Shown here: piece by piece, positions 25,180-37,600 of the stretch
How the letters are laid out: every line of letters begins with the position of its first letter
Position numbering within the stretch: the stretch's first letter is position 1
DNA from: Acestrorhynchus altus
Taxonomy: Eukaryota > Chordata > Actinopteri > Characiformes > Acestrorhynchidae
Length of the DNA stretch: 64,000 bases
Direction: 5' to 3'
NCBI GenBank assembly: GCA_034509495.1
Contig: CM067510.1
Span: 29,333,889-29,397,888 of the forward strand
Position numbers and translations under genes: made by a program
Notes under the pieces: generated by a model
What the model was told of the DNA's origin: nothing
Seen by the model: the letters and a program-made list of their open reading frames with translations, nothing else
Database searches by the model: none

Positions 25180-26440
25180 ATCATTTGGTATGATAGGAAA
25201 TCTTATTTTTTAGAGTGTCCTGTGACCCTCTCTATGGCCACAGCAATCTCCAAAGCCTTGTCAGTGTTCAGAGAGAGATTGTTGTGAGTGCACAAGGCCA
25301 GGTGGCTCACCTCCCTTCTGTAGTTTCTCATTGTTGCTGCTGATAAGACCCACTACAGTTATGTCATTTGCAGATTTGATGAAGAGGTTTGGAGCTGAAC
25401 AATGGTGTGCAGTAATGTGTCAGCAGAGTGAAAAGAAGGGGGCTCAACACATGTCCTTGTGGGGCCCCTGTGTTCAGTGTGATGATACTGGATGTGTTGC
25501 TGCTGACCCTTACTGCCTGTGGTCTCCCAGTCAGAAAGTCTAGCAGCCAGTTGAACAGTGACGTGTTCAGCGCCAGCCTGTCTAATATGAGAATAAGCTG
25601 TTTGGGAATTATGGTGTTGAATGTGGAGCTGAAATCAAAAATAGCATTCTAACATAAGTGTATTTTTTCCAGATGCGTGAGGGCTGTGTGTAGGGAAGTG
25701 GAGGTGGCCTCATCAGTCAAGTGATTGGACTCAATTTGAAGGGGTCCAGCGAGGAGGAAGGATGGACTTGATGTGTCGCATGACTAGTAGATCAATCACT
25801 TCATAAGAATGGGGGTGAGTGCCACTGGATAGTAGTCACTGAAACAGCATGACAATGCCTTTTTTGGGACAGGGATGATGGTGGTGTTTTTGAAGCAATG
25901 TGGGGACAATGGAAGTTGAATGTCTTGTTCAGCATAGAGGCTGTAGTCTGTTCTGATGTTGAAGCAATCCTGGAGTGTCTCTGTAGACCCCTCTGGCCTC
26001 GTATCTGGTTCCAGACTGGTTTGGTGACTTTAACCAGTGGTTTGTATGCTGGTTTTAGCATAACAGTGAGATGGTAAGAGTTGCTAACATGCTCGTTGTA
26101 TCTGCAAGGTTGAATTCATCAGCCAGGCTGCTGTGCATGGATACCTCATTCAGGACCTCACTTCTATGGTTGTTATTGGAGCTTGGAGGAATATAGACAG
26201 CAGTAATTACAATGGCTGTAAATTCTCTTGTAGAATGGTCAGCACTTAATAACCATAAACTCTGCTAAAGGTGAGCGGTTGATGTAAGCAGGCATCTTTG
26301 ATGTAAAAACATAGCCCCTCACGACAGGTCTTACCACCTTCAACAAGAGCTCTGTCTGATAAGCATATTAGCTGCTCGAACTGAGTGCTGCCAGTCTCCT
26401 GAGCAGACCGCAGGCTTGCAGGTCTTCTTTTTGTTCGGAG
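25180..26440 (-). pseudogene. Minus-strand LINE reverse transcriptase relic
   Basis: On the minus strand broken frames read LKPAYKPLVKVTKPVW, then ITLNTGAPQGHVLSPLLFTLL, then an FADD-box relic (IKSANDITVVGLISSNNE). The order is that of a LINE reverse transcriptase with the YADD-like motif damaged. Several frameshifts. The portion above 26060 is assigned by continuity only. Confidence 0.7.
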
Positions 26441-26536
26441 TTTAGTTAAAAAAATGTGTTTTTTTCCAATGTTGCACTAAAACTCACAGCTATATGCGTA
26501 TTTTAATACATTTCATCAAGACGTACAAAACTACTT

Positions 26537-26758
26537 ATGGGACTAAGACACTGTTCCGTCAGGAGAGAACCCGCAGCCACCTTGGTGATAGAGGAAGTTG
26601 TTAGGTGTTACTGTGTGCGTGAGCTTGAACACTGGCCAGGAGACATGAATTATCAGTTTGAGAAAGGCCTGATAGTGGGTGCCAGATGGATGGGACATTC
26701 CATTTCTAAACCGTATGGACATTTAACAGTCCTCAATCCACAGGGTCACGTATACTAG
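26537..26758 (+). pseudogene. IS630/Tc1-like transposase N-terminal fragment
   Basis: The frame includes MNYQFEKGLIVGARWMGHSI, the first helices of a transposase helix-turn-helix DNA-binding domain. The rest of the gene is absent. Confidence 0.55.
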
Positions 26759-26759
26759 G

Positions 26760-27949
26760 AATATGTCATAACAAATTCTGTATGACTTTGATCCAATGGC
26801 ACAGTGTGGGGGATCATGAAGTCCACAAAGGTCTGAAATATTCACCAAGCAGTGAAACATAACAGCATCAGTCAATTACATGTTACAGGCAAACATGACA
26901 AACTGTGAACCTCAAATACTGATGTTCCTCCTTCGAATGAACAAGTAGAACAAAAAATGAACAGGCCAATTCCAAAACACAAATCTGTTATGTAAGTCTC
27001 AGCTCCTTATATGTAAACCCCTAACTTTTACATAAACCTTATCACCCTTGCTAGGTGCTGGCTGAGGTATCCCAGGTGATTACTATGAAATTGTGATGGC
27101 ATTGTTAGGTGACTGTTATAGTGTTGCTAGATCATTGCTAGGCAGTTGCTATGGTATCTCAGGGCTTAGTTAAAAATGAACAGCTGGTGGTATCTATCTC
27201 TCTGTATGTGCAGCAATTTAAATTAAACCAAACCAAATGAAAAGCATTTTTTAAATTATTTTAATAAAAATACATTTGAACACATTCAGATTATCTGGAT
27301 AATCATCAAAATCAAATCAAAAATCAAAATTAAAATTAAATAAAAATTTTTGATAATCATCCTCCTTCATCTCACACTGATTTAAAAACAAGCCCAACAT
27401 CACAAACACACACACAGTGTATATAATTCACTACAATCCCTGAATCCTGAACAGAGCTCACCTTTAGCTGCTCTTCTTCACCACACTGAACCATGTCACT
27501 GTTCAAAAGACACAATAACACTCGGACAGGTGTGTGTGGGTATTCTGGGTGAGTGCATTCAGTGGAGATAAGTGTAGAGTAACACTGAGTTTCTTCTATA
27601 ACACTCAGCCACAACACCACACTCTACTTTAACCAACAAGCTTTAAATCAGCACCTTGTTCGAATTACAATAATACAACATTTACATTATAATGTACCAT
27701 TATCTCACTTTGTGTGGTCCGTGGGACCAGTACCTTACGCATACCCACACACTGTAAATAAATACTTAATTTTGTTCTAAACACTTCATCATATTCTCTG
27801 GGTGAAAGTGTATAAGTGAACAGCTGGAGTATGTAAATGAAAAATCCAGCTAATGGTCAATGGAAGAAGCTATTTGGAATAAACAAAATCATTTAAATCA
27901 ACTCAACAATTCTAATGAGAACTCAAAGAGAGCCTCTAATCTTGAGCTG
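26760..27949. other. Intergenic stretch, little recognised
   Basis: A short patch of GTTGCTAGG/GTTGCTATGG repeats is present near 27050-27165. Otherwise no gene or element was recognised. Confidence 0.4.
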
Positions 27950-28255
27950 GTGAGATGGTTAGTTGGTGGTGTTGGTATGATTGATAGTGTTACTTTTAGG
28001 TTGTTGGTCCTAGACAGGGGTCTGGTTGTTTAGTTGATGGTGTTGGGTTGGTGGAGTTGGATGGGGGTTGGTTGGTGGGGTTACAAGTTGATTGGTTGGT
28101 TTGTGGTGTTGGTTAGCTCGTTGGTTTGTAGTGTTGGATGGTTAGTTGGTGGTGGTTGATTGGTTAGTAGTATTGTTATACTATACTATAGTGTAGTAGT
28201 ATTGGTTGGGAGGTTGGCTGATGATGTAGGTTGGTTGGGAGGGATTGATGTGGTT
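27950..28255. repeat. GGTTGGT-rich minisatellite
   Basis: A degenerate tandem array of GGTTGGTTGGTGGTGTTGG-like units. The + strand is strongly G/T-biased. Confidence 0.8.
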
Positions 28256-28257
28256 AG

Positions 28258-28310
28258 ATAGAATAGAACTTTATTGATCCCTTGGGAGGGTTCCTTCAGG
28301 GAAATTAAGG
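28258..28310 (-). mobile_element. LINE 3' tail fragment, reverse orientation
   Basis: GATAGAATAGAACTTTATTG followed by ATCCCTTGGGAGGGTTCC is the reverse of the tail at 21862. It carries a minus-strand AATAAA at 28275-28270, the nearest consensus poly(A) signal I see past the arhgap44 stop codon. Confidence 0.65.
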
Positions 28311-28742
28311 ATGAGGGATGTTGGTGTAAGACTGGTGCAACCCACAACTGAATATAAAGGCATTTTGATCACAGTGTTGAATGACATCAGAAATCAGGGA
28401 TTACAATCTCAATTTCATCTTCACTAAACACTCAGGTGTTTATATACAATTTAGAAATGATTAAAACATAAATACACAAACACTAAGAAATCTAGAGTTT
28501 GATTCATTTAAATTACTTAGACAGATAAATTAAAATCAATAATTCTCTTTTTGAATACATTTTCTGTGGAATAACATTCTTACAGTCAGTGTGAAGTGCT
28601 GACAAATGTCTTAGGGGTAAAAGGTAAGAGGTATTGTTCTGCCGTGGCTGTTTTTATCAGTGGTCTAAAAGGAGCAGTGGCTTTCTTTGTAGTGGAACCA
28701 AGCACACAGAGAAGGCAGGACTGTAAAAAAACTACGATCAGA

Positions 28743-29747
28743 TTAAAGTTTAGTGCTTTCAGACTCCTCATCCGATTCAGACAGTGAGCTCTTGTCCTGA
28801 TTTTCATATGGTTCAACGTTGATGATGGGAATGTCCTGGAAGTTCAAACGATCTACAGCAAGAAAGCGAGAGAAAGGTAAAAGCAAGTGATTACCTGTAA
28901 GATCAAAGGCATTGATATATACTTACATATAAAGGTGCTACAAATGGTTCCTTGAGTGACTTTACAGTAGAACCATTTTTGTTCCTTTTTTTGTTCTTAA
29001 CAGAGTTAAACCTTTACATAATATCAAGGGATTCGTCCACAGCATTATTAAAAAAAACCATCTGCAGCACCTTTATTTTTAAGAGTGTACTTTAACTACT
29101 AGTTAGGATCAACAGAGTTTCACAGCACACAGACATTACGCATTCTAGTAGATAGGCTGGTAAACAATGTTGAAAGCAATAAAATGGTAATCCTGGCTCA
29201 GATCCCATCAAATGATCTGGTGACAACCAATGTAGAGCGCAATGGGTATGTGTTAGGACTATCAATTTTTCCCTATACCTCTTGCCACTGTCGGTATAGT
29301 TAATCATAAACAATAAATAAAATATTGAACATCTGCTCACCACAATAAACACCCAACTGAGAATGAGCTGGCTTTGAAAGCAGGACTGTAATTAATACAA
29401 ATACAAGTAGCCTAATAATAAGAATAAAATGACTTTTATAAATAGAGTAAAAACTGGTAAAGGTGGTAAATTCAGGTCCAGCAAGTGAAAATCATCCCAA
29501 TGTTATCTGTATGGCTTTACTCACCTGATTTGTTTTATTACATCATTCTGAGTGAATCCTAAAAAACTAATGAGAACTGATCAGCAGTTCTAGAAATACT
29601 CAAACCAGTCATGTCAGGCCACAATTTCCCAATTCCGATGGTTAATGTATCAAAATGAGTACACATTACTCTAAATGAGATGAATGACAAGGATACAGAT
29701 GTGCCTAATAAAGTGCCATGAGGATAGTCTACTGTCCTGTGATATTG

Positions 29748-29804
<57 letters not shown>

Positions 29805-31615
29805 AACTGCGTGCTAGCATGGTGCAATCAGCAAGACATCAGGCAGGTAAATGGAGGGTGAGGATGGAAGCGGCTGCTTACCCCTCAAATAAAAGCCACC
29901 GTCCTCATACTGTAACAGCACAGATTGAAGAGAAAAGAAAGAGAGTGGTTGAGGAAGAGCAGTAACTGCCAGATTCAAACTGTAAAGGGCATAACAGTCC
30001 AATTTTGGTCACTGTAGTGGCACTCTTTCTGTAAATACCTTTGTACCATGCATTGCTGCAAGTCCAAAAACCAGTAATTGAAAAACGCAAGTGAGATTGA
30101 ATCTTCTTTAAAAGGTTTACTTATAAAACACAAGAGTAGAATTCACTCTGGACTCGGTACGGCTCAGTAAAAAAAACTGTTGCTTCCAGTGTCTCCTGCT
30201 CCAATCTAACATTAACTCAAGCAGCGGAAATCATGTCACTCTAGGAAGCCAAAATTAAGAAGTTCTTTAAAACAGAACAGAACAGTTCTTTAAAAATATA
30301 TGTTACTAAATTAACATTTTAGAAAATACAATCATTATGAATTCTTATTAAATTATCTTCATCATATTGTATCCCTTTAAACTAAATTAACCCTTAAATG
30401 GCTCTTACAGTCACTTCAAAGTAGACCTGTCAATTTCTTAAAAATAAACAAACTATCAAACAAACAAATAAATAAATAATTGCTGAGATTATTGATTGAA
30501 TATTTTAAATACAATTATTGTATTGCTCTAATTGACCTTGTTTTATATTTAAATATACATTATTATTATTACAGCCGCTTTTGAACTGCTGCCACTGCAC
30601 CATTGCTTGGCAGCCAACGCATTTAGAAGAAAGCACCGATTCCCCAGCTCCAATGCAATGGCTGTGCCGGCCAGCATCACACTGAGCCACCCAGACTCTC
30701 TCAGACTCCCGCTACCAATGGCAAGCAACAACATCCGTGATTTAAACCTGTGATCCGCAAATCAGATAATTAAATCTGATTAATTTGTTATTAAATAGGG
30801 GTTAATTGGATAATGTAGTTTAAATGGGTATGAACATTTGAGTTTGAATAACAGAACAGTTTATTTAAGAAATTTCTTCCTTTGAAATGTAAATATTAAA
30901 AGTATTTGACAATGTTTTGCAGAAAACGATTTGCTTGTGCCTACAGTTCTTTCTATTGATAAGGAGTGAAAAAACACTTTTTAAATCCTGTTGAAAATTG
31001 AGCTGAAAATGCAAAATTTTGATGAGTTAATTGTAATGATTAGATTGACAAGAATATTTATAATAAATTCTTATACTCGTCAGTGATTCAAGTAAAATAA
31101 TAATCTGAATCTGAATTTAATATTTTTTGTTATTTATGTTATGTATATATCAGTATTAATCCCATCTCAAGACTTTTATTCTGAAATGTGAGCACTTCAT
31201 AAACAAGTAAATAGAGCAAACAGCTTCTTGTTTTCTTCTGTAACCCAATATCTGGCTCAATGACATCATCAGCCCTGCCCCCTCTCACTGATCAGTCAGA
31301 GTCTACATGCAGATTGAGCGTGTAACTGGACAGAGTCCACATGCACTGGAAGGGTCTTTAGGCATTTAAAGTTTGATTTAATTCAGTTGGAAATGTGTGA
31401 AGTTTAGCTGTTTTCCTAGCTGGATTACTCGCTGAATTCATCACACACAATGATAAATTCCATAGTTTGATAAGCTAATTAATTTGTTATTATATGTGTA
31501 TCATGTCAAATAGTTAACAAGGTTTATTTTGTAATTTATTGTCATTGTCTTTCATCCACAAACTGTCTTTTGAGCTGAGGGGGTTGAATATTTCTAATTG
31601 GAACTGTATGTGAGT

Positions 31616-31666
<51 letters not shown>

Positions 31667-34600
31667 ACGATATAGAGAAAGAAAGAGAGAGAGCACTTAG
31701 TCAAAGTTATAGATGTCATAATTAAGACTTATTGTGAATTAACTTCCTTATCTAGTTGTTATATATCAGCAAAATTAACATACATGCATTACTTGCCTAA
31801 CATCTCTACCAGGAATCACACAGATTTGCACTAAATGCTAACTTTAAATGTTACATAGTGTTAGATCCACTTTGTGGACTGGATCTGCTGAGATGCTGAA
31901 GCACTTCTGTCGTGTTACTGTGCAATTCTAGTCTGGCTTTTACAATAGCCGCAGATGTAAATCAACACAGTTCTTCTCTACTATCTTCTGTTTGTCCCTC
32001 GCTAGTTTCTCTTGCTCTTCATATTACCTGTGCAAGTGTGCTGTGCAGCAGTAAAAGTCCTATGTGTAGAATTCAGTGAACTGTATATAGTTATATGGAT
32101 TAAACAAAGCATGTATTATATGGGTGGTGGGATCATTCTTAGCACTGAAGAAGTGACACTGACATGGTGGTGGTGGTGTGTGAGTTTGCTGCACTGGTAT
32201 GTGGATCAGGCACAGCAATGTGTTTGAACCCCACAGCGTCCCTGCTGGACTGAGTCCACCAACCAGAAATATTCAGCCAACAGCATCCTGTGAGCACAAA
32301 CTGTGCAGAAACAGATGAGCTTCTGTCTCTGACCTTACATCTATAAGGTGGAGCAACTAGGTAGGAGTGTTTAATAGATTGGACAGTGAGTGGACACAGT
32401 GTTTAAACACTCCTTAATACCTGCACTGTGGTATTCCTGTGGGGTCATAATCATTGAAGAATAGGGTGAAAGGAAACTAAGTAAGCAGAGACAGATGGAC
32501 GAGAGTCTGTAATGACACAATTAAAAAGTGCTCATATATGATAATGGAGCTAATAAAATGGACAGTGAATGTAGAAACAAAGAGGTGGTCATAACATCAT
32601 AATGTTATTATTGGTCAGTGTATATCCCAAAAACTGGACCATTTTTAGCAAATATTTAGCCAACATGTGAATATGTATATTTTGGATCATGAATATGTAT
32701 AAAACTGTACAAAAGCAGAAATGGTTGCTGGTTCTGTACCCACAGTTCTGGTTTACAACATTTAGATTAGGTTTTCTATCAGAGGTTTTTACCTGTGCGC
32801 ATGTTCTCTGCTGGGATCAGGGTCTCCAAGACGCCATTGCTAGAGGGCTCCAGAGTCTGAGGGCTGGGTGGTCGGGGCGGGGGCAGGCTAGGCCTGTGTC
32901 GGGGTGGTTTGGAGAAGGGACGAATTTTAGGGAGAGTGGCAGAAAGGGAGGGAGGGGTGGATAAGATATTGAGGGAACTGTACCTAGGAGAACTGATTGT
33001 GGCATAGACCTGCGAGTAGCTAAAGGATGGGGTGGGAGACAGGCTGATGGGTGAAGCCTGACTGGGGGAGTGGTCAGACAAACTGCCAGATTGAGAATAT
33101 GGAGATTTAGGACCAATGGGGGACAGAGTGTTTGCTAGAGAGAGAGGGAGAGAGAGAGAGATGGAGAGTGTTAGTTACAATAACAACAAATTTACAATTA
33201 TTATTATTATTATTATTACAACAATTACTTAATACCATTATTAATGTTTAATCAACCTTAATTTATTTTATTTTAATAAATTCTTAACCCCTTCAGCCTG
33301 TAGCAGTTTAGCTCCACCCATTAAGCCAAGAGCAGTTTGTCCCTGCCCATTCTGATATCAGCATTAAACCCTGTAATCAGTTCCTTGTAATCTGTACCTT
33401 TCTGGACTGTGTGCAGGCTGTGCTCAGACAGATGTGTCTGTCCACCAGGGGGCGATGTCTGAAGGCCTCTTTGTCCAATCATAGGTGAAAGCTCCTCACT
33501 CCTCAACACACTAAACAAACACGTACCCACAAGCCCACACAATTACTGATATATAACAAGCTGTAATTATTAATATTACTGAATCTCAGTGATTCTGAGG
33601 AAAATAAAAAGAATAAAGAGAATAAAACATGTTGGGAGTTGTTGGAATGAAATGAAACTTTGTATGTATGAATGTAATGATGATTATATGTAACTGATTA
33701 CAATATTGAGAGGAAAAGAAAGGTTTATTGTGGAAAAACTGTACAATTGAAAGGAGTAACCTGCCTCTAGCCTGCATACAAGATGAGAAACGGCTGGACA
33801 TGAAGGCATTCAGGTTCTGTATGGAACCCTGAGGCACATTTGCCCATAGATGTTGCGGCAGTCTGTGCGGGTTGCCTCTAGATAGTTTTTTTTTTTAACT
33901 GACTTGTAATCCAGTAGTGCATACTGGTCGGTGACTGAATTTGACCAGACTCTGACCATTATTGAGTAGTGTATTCTGGTCAGTGGCTCAGTCTGACCCA
34001 ACTCTGAGCATAATTTAGTTGTGTGTACTGGTCAGCGAATCAGTTGGAACAAGTTCTGTCAACAGCCAATTAAAAACTAAGCACATAAAGTAAAATGTAA
34101 AACTAATGTAGTAAAGTGTAAGTGTAAGTGTAAAGCTGCATGTTTACTTTCATTTTACAAACCAACTTAAATGATGTAACAGCTTCTTTCTGGCAACTGT
34201 ACATGACCAATAGTGCCGTGTAAGAGACAAATATACTATTCCATACTACTCCATTGTGTTATTTTACTGTCTGATCAAATGTATCCTCTTTTACTTATGC
34301 TTGAGCCATTATTGTTTAACTGTGTTCTGTACCTCTTCGGCTGCACGCCTCAAGGCTTCAAACACTTCATAACAGTTATATAACATAACTGATAACACCA
34401 TTCTGGCACTTGCCTCATCATAGCCATCATTGGTGTACGTGCACGCAGTACATTTAATCTGTAAGTCTTGATGCCAACTGATGGGGCGAGCAGTCGAACC
34501 AGAGGATACCAGTATTTAACCAACGTATTTAACCAAATAACGCTAAGCGGGCTGAACTAGAACTTTCTGATGTGTTATTTGCTGAGGCCTCAACAACTTA

Positions 34601-37600
34601 TCAGATGACACCGCACCTAGTTTTAGGCTTAATAAGCCGCTGTAAGTGGCTACTCTTTGTCTTGAACCTGCAGGAGAGGATCCGAAGGGGATCGTTTAGT
34701 TTGAAATGGGTATTTTTCTCTTTGCCATTAAAGACGTGTAGTGCACCCAAGGCTTAAACAGTAACTGGAGCGTACAGGCTGTTGATGTTTGTTTGCTAAT
34801 GCAACTAACCGGATCACAAAACAAGGTAAACAGCTTAAATCTCAGGATGGAAGACCAAGACAGAAGAGGAGAAAAAGGTCTTACCCATCTTTCCTGTGAA
34901 ATTCCAGCATCATGTTGTCTGTAGCAACGCTGAGGGGCCGTCTGTGGTCCACCTTACGGTCAGAGTGGTCCATTTCAGGCCAGACTGAGCTGTAGTTGGA
35001 GTTATGGTTGGCGTGGAGGGGACTGCCGTAGTTCCCTGTTATATTAAATTCAATCTCTTGAAAGAGAAAGAAAGTGTGTGAGATTTATAAATGATTTGTA
35101 TTTCATTCCACGTTTCAGAAAGTAATGCAGTGTCAAAACCACATAAGCAAGTAAATTAAATTGGTGTTAAGACTGAAAAAAGTCCTGCACTCCACTTTCT
35201 GCTTGACTTCAGGATTTTTAGTTTATTTTCTGATAGTGATGTGCTATTATTTACTTCTCTGTCTAGCAATATGCTTTAGACACTGTTTCTGGATCAATTT
35301 AGGAATATATTTCAGGACAATTACTGTCATTCCAGGACACATTTACAGAGAGGCAAAAAAAGTATTTAGATTGTGCAAATTCTTCAATTTATAAAGATGA
35401 GAGAGGTCTGTAAATTTTAATCTAAGGTACACTTCAACTATCCAAAATCCAGGAAATCACATTATAGGATAAGTATTTATTTCTAAATTATGGAGGAAAA
35501 TAAGTGTTTGGTCACCTAAAAACAAGCAAGATTTCTGGCCTGTAAACTAAATTACCTGTAACTTCTCTGTCCTCCACTCATTACATGTATTAATGGCACA
35601 AGTTTTTCTGCAAATGGGACAGGAAAGAAGGAAGGAAGTCTGTGTTGCCCAGTGCCCCAAAACATCACTTCTGTAGAGGAGATCTGCATGGAGCAATGGG
35701 CCAAAATACCAGCTACAGTGTGTGCAAACCTGGTGAAGACTTACAGGAAACGTTTAACCTCTGTCATTGCCAACAAAGGTTGTTACAAAATATTGAGTTG
35801 AACTTTTGTTATTGACCAAATTCTTATTTTCACCTTAATTTACCAATAAATTCTTAAAAAACACTACAGTGTGATTTCCAGGATTTTGTTCTCATTTTGT
35901 CTCTCATGGTTGAAGTGTACCTATGATGAAAATTACTGCGCTCTCTCATTGTTGGAGTAGGAGAACTTGCACAATCGGTGGTTGACTAAATACTTTTTTG
36001 CCCCACCATATAACCCATTTGTAATATAATGGAGGACAGTTTAATGCATATGAAGGCATGGGTTTGACTCATAAGAGCCAGCATACCCTTTCAAAATGTC
36101 CTTCAAAATGTGAACAAATCCTGCACACATGAAACATATGTGGGCTTTATAGTCTAGTTTCATAACAATTCACTGGTAATATGCACTTATACTGTAAACA
36201 GGTGAGTTGGTAATATCCCAGTACAAGGTAAGAGGGAGTAGTGATAGCATTCCAGCTTTCTGCAGTCAGTTGTTTGTATAAAATGATTACCTATTAACAG
36301 CTCTAATCCAAAGATCAGTCACTGGCAATCGTGCTGAGTTTGTCTTGGTATCATATCTCCTCGTTCTACTTCAGCTTTCCCAGATTTATTGCTTAAAATG
36401 CCACCGATGATTACAAAAGTAAGTGGTTTCTATTACTTCCAATGCACAGCTCACTGAAAGGATACCATGAAGATGGTGCTGCAGTTACGGTACAAACACT
36501 GAACACATGTAACTGACAAACTGATCAGTCCTAGAAGCTGAATGATCAAACTGGTCACTTTGAAATGACCAAAATAGTCAAGCTGGTTAGTCTGAGACTG
36601 TGTTTGGTTAAATTGGTCAGTCATAGATGGAGACTGTTCAAATTGGTCAGTCTGAGAAGGTGAATAGTCACACTGGTCAATCTGGATAGAATGTGATATA
36701 GTCAGTGTGTGTCTCTCACCTCCAGGGAAGAACCAATCAGCATGCTGAATTATAGGGTCAATGATCCGCACAATCTGTAGTGAGATAGTGGTCATCATGT
36801 CTGTTATATTCCTTAAAACAGGGAAACAAACTGATGAGCAGAGAACCAAATGGTGGTTAATGATATAGCCTGTGATCACTTTATATGCATTACTTTTATC
36901 TTGCAGCTCAAAAAATGAAATTAAATGTTTTCCATTTACACAGCAAAATACTTGTATCTGCTCATATAGAATATAATATACAGTTTAATATATGCACTAG
37001 GGCTGCCCAATATATTGTTTCAGCATCATCATCGCAATGTGTCACATCACAGGACATTCAATGTAGTAATCCTGCTACAAATTGCTTGATACAAAAGGAA
37101 CATTTGCACTGTTTTCCAACTACTAGAGCAGTCAGATCATACCTGCCCTATATTCTTTATTTCACTGACTAGTGTTAAAAATTCCTGTATTTTTTAGTTA
37201 CGTAATGTATATTACAGACAACCCAAATATCACAATGTCAGTTTTTTCTGATGGGCAATATGGAAAAAATCATATTGAGATATTATTTTAGCTGAATGAT
37301 TATATACAATACAATATGTGATGTAAATAATAGATTGTTAAAAATTTGGACACCCAATCAAATTCTATATTTAAACAAACTGAAACTTGATTATTCCCTC
37401 TTCAGAAAGAGAAGGGCAAAGCTGAGCAAGAAAGCAGAAAAAAGGTTTTCTGATTGAAACAGAATTTTATTTAAAAACGTCATATGTATATATCAGGTCA
37501 GCCCATATCACACTCTGTTTATATCCCAATATAGATAAAAATATCAATATATTGCCTCATCCCTAATCCTAATATAAATTTATTTACATTTTCAATACTG

